Of a stretch of 16,845 nt of DNA, positions 7,002 through 14,287 are shown one piece after another. Location of the stretch: assembly GCA_003566935.1 (NCBI GenBank), contig PXBM01000016.1, forward strand, positions 1 to 16,845. Reading direction: 5' to 3'. The notes beneath the pieces are model-generated. The model did no database searches, had not been told where the DNA came from, and saw only the letters and a program-made list of their open reading frames with translations. The first letter of the stretch is position 1, and every line of letters begins with the position of its first letter. Source of the stretch: Syntrophomonadaceae bacterium (GTDB lineage Bacteria; Bacillota; Dethiobacteria; DTU022). The position numbers and the translations under genes were made by a program.

Positions 7002-7769
7002 TTGGACAAACCATTTTTTGAAGTCGAGAACCTGACTAAGAGCTTTGGCGGGTTAACCGCAATCAATGATGTTAGTTTCCAGGTAGCCCGTGATGAAATG
7101 GTCGGCCTGATCGGCCCCAATGGAGCAGGAAAAACCACCTTGGTGCGCCTGATAATGAGCATTTTAAGGCCGGACAGCGGTTCGATACGACTGAGAGGCA
7201 AGGATATTACAAATATGCGCACCTGGAATGTCGTTTCAGAAGGTATTGCCGGTACTTTTCAGACTACCCGCCCCTTCCGGCGGCTGCCGATTATTGCCAA
7301 TGTGATGGTTCCCTGCCTCGGCCCGCGCACGTCGAAACGCGGCGAGTGGGTCAAAAGGGTCGAAGCCAGAGCCATGGATGCCCTGGAATTTGCCGGGATA
7401 TCCGACCTGGCCATGGAGCCTGCATCTCGCCTTTCCCAGGGGGATTTGAAACGGTTGGAAGTAGCCCGCGCTATTGCCACCGAACCGGAACTGCTGATTT
7501 TGGATGAGCCTTTCGGGGGCCTTACTCCCACTGAAACTGAGCTGATGGCTAAATCAGTGCGCCGTCTGCACAAGGGTGGACGCTTCGGCCGCCTGCACAG
7601 TGAAGGCGCGGCAATGATTATTATTGAACATAAACTGCACGAGTTGATGAAAATCGTCGATCGGGTTATAGTGATGCACTTTGGCAAGGTAATCGCTGTC
7701 GGCACTCCGGATCAGATCATTAATAATGAAGAAGTGATCGAGGCTTATATCGGCAAGGAGGTGGGCTAG
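7002..7769 (+). CDS. livG: Branched-chain-type ABC transporter ATPase LivG
   Basis: A 255-residue ABC ATPase, one of two that power the Liv-type importer at the cytoplasmic membrane face. Walker A GPNGAGKTT is at 38-46, the signature is an atypical LSQGD (144-148), Walker B LLILDEP is at 164-170 and the H-loop histidine is H210. Between Walker B and H210 it is about 8 residues longer than the E. coli LivG sequence as I remember it, with the extra part around GGRFGRLHSEG. The start is TTG 7002; its ribosome binding site GAGGAGG lies in the end of the ligase gene. The C-terminal block GTPDQIINNEEVIEAYIG is typical of LivG. Confidence 0.92.
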   Translation: MDKPFFEVENLTKSFGGLTAINDVSFQVARDEMVGLIGPNGAGKTTLVRLIMSILRPDSGSIRLRGKDITNMRTWNVVSEGIAGTFQTTRPFRRLPIIANVMVPCLGPRTSKRGEWVKRVEARAMDALEFAGISDLAMEPASRLSQGDLKRLEVARAIATEPELLILDEPFGGLTPTETELMAKSVRRLHKGGRFGRLHSEGAAMIIIEHKLHELMKIVDRVIVMHFGKVIAVGTPDQIINNEEVIEAYIGKEVG

Positions 7770-8519
7770 GTGCTGCTGGAGGTAAAAAATCTGACTGTAT
7801 CTTATGACACAGCAATGATCTTAAACGATGTCAGCATGTCTGTTGAAAGCGGTAAACTGGTCAGTCTTGTCGGGCCAAACGGAGCGGGAAAATCTACTTT
7901 CATCCGGACAATTACCGGTTTGGTCCGCTGGGAAAGAGAAACCCTCAAGGGCACGCGTTACGGCGACATAAAGATTGAAGGCGAAATCACTTTTAATGGT
8001 GAACGGATCGATAAACTTCCGGCCCACGACATTGTAAAAAGAGGGCTGATTCACTGCCCGGAACGGCGACGCCCCTTCACAGAGATGTCGGTATTTGAAA
8101 ACCTGATGGCCGGAGCTTACCTGATTAGCGACAAAAAACAGCTTCATCATAATTTAGATGATGTTTATAGTATTTTCCCGGTCCTTAAGGAGCGCAGCAG
8201 TCAGATCTCGGGAACGCTTTCTGGAGGCGAGCAGCAGATGCTGGCGATCGGCCGCTCTCTTATGGTCAAGCCGCTTTTGCTTTGTATCGATGAACCTTCA
8301 ACTGGCCTGGCTCCTCAGATCAAACAGCTCGTGTTTGATAAAATCAAAGAGATTCAGGCCCTGGGTATGACCATTTTACTGGTGGAACAAGATGTCAGCA
8401 TGACTTTTACCATGGCCGACTACAATTACATTCTTTCTCACGGCAAGATCGTCAGCAAGGGATCCAGTGAAGATTTGCTGAAAGATGAAACAATACGCCA
8501 GTCCTACCTCGGGTTGTAG
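7770..8519 (+). CDS. livF: Branched-chain-type ABC transporter ATPase LivF
   Basis: A 249-residue ABC ATPase, partner of LivG. Walker A GPNGAGKST is at 35-43, the canonical signature LSGGEQ at 150-155, and Walker B LLLCIDEPSTGL from 169. A glutamine (Q207, in LLVEQD) replaces the H-loop histidine, as usual in LivF. After Walker A it carries extra residues (around WERETLKGTRYGD) compared with common LivF proteins. The GTG start touches the TAG of livG, with AAGGAGGTG just upstream, so the two should be translated together in a fixed ratio. The stop is TAG, and no further plus-strand gene follows. Confidence 0.92.
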   Translation: MLLEVKNLTVSYDTAMILNDVSMSVESGKLVSLVGPNGAGKSTFIRTITGLVRWERETLKGTRYGDIKIEGEITFNGERIDKLPAHDIVKRGLIHCPERRRPFTEMSVFENLMAGAYLISDKKQLHHNLDDVYSIFPVLKERSSQISGTLSGGEQQMLAIGRSLMVKPLLLCIDEPSTGLAPQIKQLVFDKIKEIQALGMTILLVEQDVSMTFTMADYNYILSHGKIVSKGSSEDLLKDETIRQSYLGL

Positions 8520-8573
8520 CTCTAGGAAGAGGAAGTTGTAAACAGGTATCCGATTTCAGGAGCGTACTGAAGG

Positions 8574-8605
8574 TTAAAAAAATAAGCCTGGTCTGAAAGC
8601 AGGCT
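8574..8605 (-). terminator. Terminator of the minus-strand livKHM operon
   Basis: On the minus strand AGCCTG (8605-8600) and CAGGCT (8590-8585) form a 6-bp stem with a 9-nt loop, followed by TATTTTTTT. It lies about 285 nt past the livM stop and beyond the plus-strand terminator, so the two convergent transcripts would overlap. Confidence 0.6.
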
Positions 8606-8619
8606 GACACATCAAAATG

Positions 8620-8650
8620 AATGCCAGGGTTTCGATACCCTGGCATTTTT
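8620..8650 (+). terminator. Terminator of the acyl-CoA ligase/livGF operon
   Basis: AATGCCAGGGT (8620-8630) and ACCCTGGCATT (8637-8647) form a perfect 11-bp stem with a 6-nt loop, running into a T-tract to 8650. It is a strong intrinsic terminator about 100 nt behind livF. In the minus direction the stem is followed only by CATTTTG, which is weaker. Confidence 0.85.
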
Positions 8651-8778
8651 ACGGACAGCTAGATCAGGAAAAAACTTTACACCGGTATGCGGTAATTAAA
8701 CAGCCGGTTTTTTAAAACCATCTTAAGCCCGCCATACTTCAGGTCTGAAGAATACTGCCCTGCAATGGCTGACGCAGC

Positions 8779-8876
8779 TTCCTGTATCCTGTGTCCTGAA
8801 TTGTGCTCTACCCTTACGGGTTCTAACCTCTGCACTAGGTTCTAACTTCTGCGCTAAAAGATCTGAGCTCTGATTT
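8779..8876. repeat. Degenerate heptad repeats with a 19-bp tandem duplication
   Basis: Consecutive 7-mers TTCCTGT, ATCCTGT, GTCCTGA (8779-8799) and later CTGAGCT, CTGATTT (8863-8876) keep a pyrimidine-rich 7-nt rhythm. Between them two 19-bp units beginning GGTTCTAAC (8819-8837 and 8838-8856) differ at only two positions. The stretch lies in the 3' region of the livM transcript. No ORF spans it on either strand. The remaining spacer (8651-8778) shows only weak hairpins. Confidence 0.5.
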
Positions 8877-8887
8877 CCTTTTGACGA

Positions 8888-9916
8888 TCAGCGCATCTCA
8901 GAATAGCATACGCGGCATTCTTTCCGGTTGAAAGCGTTGCGCACTTTACAGCGCGGGCATTCGCGTTCCAGTTTGTCGCGGATAAAAGTAGTAATACCCT
9001 CCGGCATCACTCGCAGCACCATAAGTACAATCAGGGCAAAGATCAGCATGCGGTATTCGGAAGCCGCCCTTAAGACTTCAAGAGTCGGGAAAAGGATAAA
9101 GACTCCGACAACTGCACCGTAGATGGTCGCTATGCCGCCGAAGATGGTCCAGATAATAGCCTGGAAAGACATTAAAACAGCCAGCATTGATGGTCCGGCG
9201 ATCCGTAAAAAATGAGTGTATAGACCGCCGGCAATACCGGCAAATAAACCGCTCAGGCAAAAAGCGAGCAGTTTGAACTTGATGGTATTGATACCGGAAG
9301 CACGAACAGCAATTTCGTCTTCCCTTATAGCATGAAAGATAATCCCGATTTTTGAATCAGTAATCTTCCACATGATATAACATAGAACCAGCATGAGAAC
9401 TACTGCTATATAATACTCATGGATCCGCAAGGATGCCAGGCGGGTAATGCCTGATATGCCCAGTTCGCCGCCAAAGAAACCCGGGAAAACAAAGATAATT
9501 CCCATGAGCATAATCGGAAATGCGAGGGTCGCCAGGCCCAGGTAAGGACCCTTGAGGCGCAGACAGGGTATGCCTACCAGGAGACCTACCAAAACGGCAG
9601 CGAGAGCTCCAATAGGGATAGTCACAAAGGGAGGCCACCCGAGGCGCAGGTTCAGTAAGGCTGTCGTATAGGCGGCAACACCGAAAAAGAGGGCGTGACC
9701 AAAGCTGACCTGGCCGACAAAACCGGACAGGAGATCCCAGCTGGCCGCAAATATTGCAAAAATAGAGGCTATGGCCAGGATGCGCAGGATATACATATCC
9801 TGGGTCAGAAGGGGCATCAGCAGCAGCGCAAGGACAAAAACCACGGCAATGACACGCGTGGGCAGAACTAAGATTTCATTACGTATGTAGCGCATGGACA
9901 TTCTTATTACAGCCAT
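8888..9916 (-). CDS. livM: Branched-chain-type ABC permease LivM with C-terminal zinc-ribbon-like tail
   Basis: A permease of about 342 residues with roughly 9-10 membrane segments. The LivM hallmark GQVSFGHALFFGVAAY and the cytoplasmic loop with AIREDEIAVRASGI, which contacts the ATPases, are clear. After the last membrane segment and RDKLERE there is an extra tail with four cysteines (C320, C323, C334, C337; CPRC and CRVC 10 residues apart), a zinc-ribbon-like pattern not normal for LivM. The ATG at 9916 was chosen because it follows the livH stop by 4 nt and has GGGGAG about 10 nt upstream; a longer frame starting at 9949 would overlap livH. Confidence 0.9.
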   Translation of the reverse strand: MAVIRMSMRYIRNEILVLPTRVIAVVFVLALLLMPLLTQDMYILRILAIASIFAIFAASWDLLSGFVGQVSFGHALFFGVAAYTTALLNLRLGWPPFVTIPIGALAAVLVGLLVGIPCLRLKGPYLGLATLAFPIMLMGIIFVFPGFFGGELGISGITRLASLRIHEYYIAVVLMLVLCYIMWKITDSKIGIIFHAIREDEIAVRASGINTIKFKLLAFCLSGLFAGIAGGLYTHFLRIAGPSMLAVLMSFQAIIWTIFGGIATIYGAVVGVFILFPTLEVLRAASEYRMLIFALIVLMVLRVMPEGITTFIRDKLERECPRCKVRNAFNRKECRVCYSEMR

Positions 9917-9920
9917 TGAT

Positions 9921-10790
9921 TTATCGCTCCCCTTCCATGTAGACTCCATATAAGCCTTCGGGACGGACTACTAATATGACCAGCATAATCGCCAGGGCAA
10001 TCGCCACTTTCAAAAAGGATCCCCCGGGCATCGTGAAAACAACGGTAACTTCGATAAAAGCCAGGATCATGGCCCCGATAAAGCTGCCCTTGATACTGCC
10101 CAGGCCGCCCAAAATAACAATGGCTAAAACCAGTACCAATGGGTCGAGCCACATGTGCGGTTCAAGAGTGTAAAGGGGAGCGACCATTACTCCGGCTATT
10201 GCAGCCAACCCGACTGATATAGCCATCGTGGCGGCAGCAATCCGCGCTACATTCATACCCATCAGGTTTGCAACTTCACGATCCTGGGCCGATGAACGAA
10301 TCGCTACGCCAAGGCGTGTTTTCATCAGCACAAGCCAGACTGCTACCAGCGATAAGCTGACAACACCGATGGTCAGCAGGTACTGGTAGGATATGCGAAT
10401 GCCCATCGGGCTGATATAGCCGGATACAATACTTGAAACTCCGCGGTAATGCCCGCCGAAGATGATCAGGATCAGCTCCTGAAAAACCAGGGCTACTGCC
10501 ACGGTAATAATCAATACTGCTGTTTCATGTTCCCTGATTGGCTCCATAAACACATAATAAACAAAGACGCCGATCAAGGTGACAATCACGATCGACAGCG
10601 GAATAGCAATTATAGGATGAAAGGCCATGGAAGTGCCAAAATAAAAAACGGCGTATGCCGCCAGCATAAAAAAAGCAGTATGAGCAAGGTTGATAATCCT
10701 GGCCGCCCCGAAAATCAGGGAAAACCCGACGGCCAGCATAGCGTAAACTGCACCGTTCATTAATCCATAAACAAGAATATCACTTAGCAT
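9921..10790 (-). CDS. livH: Branched-chain-type ABC permease LivH
   Basis: An integral membrane permease of about 289 residues with around 8 hydrophobic segments. The N-terminal LivH hallmark GLMNGAVYAMLAVGFSLIFG followed by RIINLAHTAFFMLAAY is clear, and the AQDREVANLMGMN loop is the usual ATPase contact region. It forms the membrane channel with LivM. The ATG at 10790 is preceded by AGAGGA at 7 nt; the frame is open up to a TTG at 10829, but that codon has no ribosome binding site and touches the upstream hairpin. The length then agrees with family members (about 290-308). It lies between livK and livM in one minus-strand operon. Confidence 0.92.
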   Translation of the reverse strand: MLSDILVYGLMNGAVYAMLAVGFSLIFGAARIINLAHTAFFMLAAYAVFYFGTSMAFHPIIAIPLSIVIVTLIGVFVYYVFMEPIREHETAVLIITVAVALVFQELILIIFGGHYRGVSSIVSGYISPMGIRISYQYLLTIGVVSLSLVAVWLVLMKTRLGVAIRSSAQDREVANLMGMNVARIAAATMAISVGLAAIAGVMVAPLYTLEPHMWLDPLVLVLAIVILGGLGSIKGSFIGAMILAFIEVTVVFTMPGGSFLKVAIALAIMLVILVVRPEGLYGVYMEGER

Positions 10791-10832
10791 AGCATATTCC
10801 TCTCGTAAATAACGGGATATATGTTTCAACCC

Positions 10833-10858
10833 GGGGAGCCCTTTTGAAAGGGCTCCCC
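10833..10858 (-). other. Strong hairpin between livK and livH (transcript stabiliser or partial terminator)
   Basis: GGGGAGCCCTTT (10833-10844) and AAAGGGCTCCCC (10847-10858) are perfect complements around a TG centre, giving a stem of 10-12 bp. No T-run follows on the minus strand (GGGTTGAAAC), so it is not a classical terminator. In operons with a solute-binding protein gene first, such hairpins commonly protect the 5' part of the mRNA so that more binding protein than permease is made. That role here is inference. Confidence 0.7.
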
Positions 10859-10904
10859 GCTTCAGCTATATTTCCTCCAAATGTAGTTCAAACCGTTACT
10901 GCTG

Positions 10905-12302
10905 TTACTCCCTCCACTGCTCAAGAACGTGCGGTGGAAGTTGATAGGGAACCATACCTTCATGGCCAACTACCAGGTCGGGAGCATTTTCTGGATCGGG
11001 CTGCCATTCAATGGGCCAACCTGCTCCCAAGAGCTCGCCATCCTGCCACTGGACACCTAGTGCTGTTACGAAACCGGGGCCAAAGGTAACATCGTGGTTT
11101 TCATCAAATACGAAGCGCCCGGCAGCACTGATCCGATCGGTTTGCTCCATCTCTACAATTACGGCATCTGTATCGAGAGTGCCTGCCCGCTCAGCAGCCT
11201 CGGTCAGGATATAAACAGCGCTGTAAGTATCGGCATTATAGTTGGGCAGCTGCCCGTATAAATCAACAAATTTCTCTATAAATGGAATTGTCTCCGGGGT
11301 TATTTCTGTGTTTTGGGCAAAAGTCATCAGGGTGTAATCATAATCACCGAAACCGTCAGTTGCCGGGTAATAACCCGACTTCTGGGCCTCTACGTTAATA
11401 CCAACAGATGCTGCCGGTATTTCCAGCTCACCCCACTGCCTGCCATAAGGAATGCCTACCGGACCGGAAAATATTGTATAAATAATTTGGGCACCGGAAG
11501 CCTCGATACCGCGCAGCTCTGTAGTAACATCAGATGCAGTAGCAGAAGGTCTGAAGGTCCCTACAAATTCCAAACCAAGGGTCGGGAAAATCTGGGGAGC
11601 CATTTGAACCAGGGCTTCGTTCCATTCCAGCGCCTCGGCCAGGATGGCAACCTTGGGCTGCTCAATGCCCAGTTCTTCGCGCACAGCCATCGCCACCTCA
11701 TTGAGCATCAGGATAGTTACCGTAACAAGGTCGGTTGACTTAATCGGAGTTACCCGGAAAAGGTACTTCCAGGTATCGTAATCTTCGTCAATACGGCCTT
11801 CAAGCAGCTCATTGGTAGCAGCACCGCAAATTACAAATATTTTCTGGTAATCCTGTGCAACCAGGTCGGTATAAGGCATCACTGCCTCGGTGCGGAACCC
11901 GCCGATCAGGAAGTGAGGATCCTCGGAAATAATAACATTTTCCACCGCTGATACGGCACCGAGCGGATCCATAATTTCATCTGTTTCTACCTGGATTAAG
12001 CGGACAGAGTAGGTTTCATCACCAATAGTTACTCCACCATCTTCATTAATCTCGTTCATAGCCATTTCAGCTCCCCACCACATCATTTCACCCTGGATGT
12101 TGGTCATAGGGCCGGTAACGGCAATTTTAATTTCACCATCAAATTCCACAACTTCTTCATCTTCATCTACATCTTCATCTACATCTTCATCCGGAGGCGG
12201 AGACACCTCTTCTTCTTGATCTACAGGCGCACAGCCCATTGCTCCAAAAACCATAGCTAACGCTAAAACTATTACAGCGATAAATAGCAGTTGATTTTTC
12301 AA
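10905..12302 (-). CDS. livK: Branched-chain-type ABC solute-binding lipoprotein LivK
   Basis: A 465-residue extracytoplasmic binding protein (type I periplasmic-binding fold, Peripla_BP_6 type). Residues 1-23 are a lipoprotein signal peptide with the lipid-attachment cysteine C24 (GAMGC). It is followed by an acidic, Pro/Glu/Asp-rich linker (about 26-53, DEDV repeats) and then the ligand domain from KIAVTGPMT to about 410. The C-terminal tail, rich in Pro, Trp and Glu, is longer than usual. The start is TTG at 12302 with AGGAGG 8 nt upstream. It heads the minus-strand livKHM operon. The ligand is not known; the acyl-CoA ligase in the partner operon points to a carboxylic acid rather than leucine. 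Confidence 0.9.
   Translation of the reverse strand: MKNQLLFIAVIVLALAMVFGAMGCAPVDQEEEVSPPPDEDVDEDVDEDEEVVEFDGEIKIAVTGPMTNIQGEMMWWGAEMAMNEINEDGGVTIGDETYSVRLIQVETDEIMDPLGAVSAVENVIISEDPHFLIGGFRTEAVMPYTDLVAQDYQKIFVICGAATNELLEGRIDEDYDTWKYLFRVTPIKSTDLVTVTILMLNEVAMAVREELGIEQPKVAILAEALEWNEALVQMAPQIFPTLGLEFVGTFRPSATASDVTTELRGIEASGAQIIYTIFSGPVGIPYGRQWGELEIPAASVGINVEAQKSGYYPATDGFGDYDYTLMTFAQNTEITPETIPFIEKFVDLYGQLPNYNADTYSAVYILTEAAERAGTLDTDAVIVEMEQTDRISAAGRFVFDENHDVTFGPGFVTALGVQWQDGELLGAGWPIEWQPDPENAPDLVVGHEGMVPYQLPPHVLEQWRE
12161..12190 (-). repeat. 12-bp tandem repeat coding the acidic linker of LivK
   Basis: The plus-strand unit CTTCATCTACAT occurs at 12161-12172 and 12173-12184, with a further half copy to 12190. 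It encodes the DEDV repeats of the lipoprotein linker, just behind the lipid-attachment cysteine. Exact repetition at DNA level suggests recent slippage, so linker length may differ between strains. Confidence 0.7.
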
Positions 12303-12430
12303 TCACTTTACCTCCTCTTTCATTTTTGTTTACTTGCTAAATCGGTAAAGAAAACAAACAATAGCTGGTCATTGCCTGCAATTATCACCCCTCTTTTTTT
12401 ATGGGAGCCAGAATATTATTTATAGGCAGA

Positions 12431-12459
12431 ATTATACCACAGTTGGTTACTTTTAACAA
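12431..12459 (-). promoter_or_regulatory. livK: Promoter of the livKHM operon
   Basis: On the minus strand TTGTTA (12454-12459) lies 17 bp before a perfect -10 TATAAT (12431-12436), which also has the extended TGG element. A start near 12424 leaves a leader of about 120 nt before the TTG of livK. The leader contains no clear riboswitch or attenuator hairpin. Confidence 0.75.
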
Positions 12460-12470
12460 TATTCTCATTA

Positions 12471-12507
12471 TTTTTTCAGAGCTTTTTTCAGGGCATTTTT
12501 TCAGAGC
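12471..12507. repeat. Three near-identical copies of TTTTTTCAGRGC
   Basis: Units lie at 12471-12482, 12483-12494 and 12496-12507 and differ by one base. They sit directly upstream of the livK promoter, in the divergent spacer between livK and the glycosidase gene. They could be protein-binding sites or simple slippage. The rest of the spacer (12508-12751) is AT-rich, with no ORF that has a ribosome binding site and no convincing promoter. Confidence 0.45.
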
Positions 12508-12751
12508 TGACACATAAAATATTTATTAACCGCTTATAAGGGTTTTAATTTGGCTTTACCGCTTCTTATACTTAAATTTATTGATGCAACCACAAGTATT
12601 TATGCCTTCACGTACCCTCCAGTTAAATAAAATCATTAAACAGTTAAAGGTTTTTCCGCGCTTAAAGAGAAACTATTAGAAACTACAAAAGAAATAAGCG
12701 TGAAGAGTAGAAAGACATGTTAATCCTGTTTGCCCAGGGAGGCCATATCAG

Positions 12752-14287
12752 ATGAGCCAGGATCCGAAGTCCAAGCTTCTACTTACTGTTCCCGATAAAA
12801 TAACAGACCATGATCACTGCTTTCTGACAGGCAATGAGTATATATCACTTCCTGAAATCTACAGGGACGGCAGTATTTTGAATGTCAATTTTCTGCATTA
12901 CCAGCACAAAGGCTTGCTTGAATTCAGCGGAAACAAAGATTCACCACTTTTTACCCCATTTTTGAAAATTAATGAAGACACCATAGATATAAAAGGCTTT
13001 TCTGCATGGGAATATAAGCTGGACTGGCTGCCCCATTTCTCCTTTGCTACTGAAAGCGGTATCACTTTAACAGCTGAAATTATCGCTCCACCCGGTTTCA
13101 AAGGTTTCTATTACACGCTGAAGCTGCAGAACAGCGGCACAAAAAAGGCGGACTTACAGGTCGGCTGGCAGGGTTGTTGGGATAGTTTTAACTATATAAT
13201 TTTCAACCGCAGGACAATTGATGGCAAGAAAACTATGGCTTACAAACGCTGGACCGGGAGTGTCGTTCTTGAGGCTTTGTCAGGCCCACCATTGGCCGGC
13301 CTGGCCATGGCTGCCGAACCTGAAGCACAGTGGCATCTGGATAGTGATAATACCCGTTTCTCTGCAGTTCATGAGTTGCAGCTCGAACCGGGAGTTAGTT
13401 TCGAAACAACACTTTATGTCACAGTAAATCTTGAAGCAGACGGGGCCAGCACAACCAATGTAGATATGCGAAGACATGGCAGTGAAACCCTGCGAAAAAA
13501 TACCAGCACCTGGTTAGAAAGCAGGCGCAGAAAAATAGATAATTTGAAATTAAGCGGTTTAATGAACAGGAACATGTTTTTCTCATATTATTTTGCTACA
13601 GCCAGGGCCCTTGATAATGATAAACTGGTCCTGGTAACATCCCGTAGCCCACGTTATTATGTCAGCGCCGCTTACTGGAGCCGTGATGCCCTGTTGTGGA
13701 GCTTCCCGGGAATTATGATGGCCGACCAAAATACGGCCAAAGAGCTGCTCCTAACTGCTTTCACCAGGCATATTGACAATGCAGGAGACCATGCCCACTA
13801 CATAAACGGTACGATTCTTTACCCGGGTTTCGAACTTGACCAGCTTTCCGCTTACTTCCTGGCCTTGAAACATTACCTTGACCAGGGTGGAGACAAAGAG
13901 ATTCTTAAGGAAGCAGCTTTTCAAAATGGGCTTAATATCCTGGCTGAAAAAGCCTTTTCCTGTTTTGATCCTGAATCTGGACTGTTCAGTACTTTTCTTG
14001 ACCCGTCAGATGACCCGGTATACTTTCCTTACCTTACTTATTGTAATGCCCTATTGCAGTGCGCTTTTCGTTTTCTGGGAAAACTGCAGACAGAAGAGTT
14101 CTGGCAGCATAAAAGCGATTTTGCTATCCTGGCCCAGGAACTGGAGCAGGCCATTTATGAAAATTGTACGGTGAAAGGACCTTTCGGAATAATGTTTACC
14201 TGGGCTGTTGATGGCAAGGGCCGCTTTTCTCTCTATGACAATCCACCTGGAAGTTTGCAGCTGCTGGCTCATTACGGTTTCTGCTAG
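12752..14287 (+). CDS. Six-hairpin-type glycosidase, interrupted by an in-frame TAG
   Basis: The frame gives 511 residues up to TAG at 14285-14287. The N-terminal half (about 1-250) is beta-rich, with phrases such as FYYTLKLQNSGTKKADLQVGW typical of a carbohydrate-enzyme beta-sandwich. From about 265 helices prevail, and SPRYYVSAAYWSRDALLWSFPG (D312 a possible catalytic acid) resembles (alpha/alpha)6-barrel glycosidases related to glucoamylase and amylo-1,6-glucosidase types. No signal peptide is seen, so a cytoplasmic enzyme is likely. The ATG follows GGGAGG by about 10 nt. The coding signal continues in the same frame after the TAG to 14593, so this product lacks the last part of the barrel. 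The neighbouring sugar symporter supports a glycoside substrate. The exact GH family is not identified. Confidence 0.7.
   Translation: MSQDPKSKLLLTVPDKITDHDHCFLTGNEYISLPEIYRDGSILNVNFLHYQHKGLLEFSGNKDSPLFTPFLKINEDTIDIKGFSAWEYKLDWLPHFSFATESGITLTAEIIAPPGFKGFYYTLKLQNSGTKKADLQVGWQGCWDSFNYIIFNRRTIDGKKTMAYKRWTGSVVLEALSGPPLAGLAMAAEPEAQWHLDSDNTRFSAVHELQLEPGVSFETTLYVTVNLEADGASTTNVDMRRHGSETLRKNTSTWLESRRRKIDNLKLSGLMNRNMFFSYYFATARALDNDKLVLVTSRSPRYYVSAAYWSRDALLWSFPGIMMADQNTAKELLLTAFTRHIDNAGDHAHYINGTILYPGFELDQLSAYFLALKHYLDQGGDKEILKEAAFQNGLNILAEKAFSCFDPESGLFSTFLDPSDDPVYFPYLTYCNALLQCAFRFLGKLQTEEFWQHKSDFAILAQELEQAIYENCTVKGPFGIMFTWAVDGKGRFSLYDNPPGSLQLLAHYGFC

Noticed and set aside
8682..8716. Additional plus-strand terminator (ACCGG...CCGGT followed by T residues)
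   Set aside because: Only 5 bp of stem with a loop of about 18 nt, and a much stronger terminator lies just upstream.
12337..12381. Possible 14-residue leader peptide (TTG start) in the livK leader
   Set aside because: The ribosome binding site is partial, there is no run of regulatory codons, and no attenuator hairpins follow.
12584..12679. 31-codon plus-strand ORF upstream of the glycosidase gene
   Set aside because: No ribosome binding site precedes its ATG and composition is AT-rich filler.
14285..14287. Pyrrolysine insertion at the glycosidase TAG
   Set aside because: TAG ends the acyl-CoA ligase, livG and livF genes here, no Pyl genes are in view, and glycosidases are not known Pyl proteins; kept only as a remote alternative.
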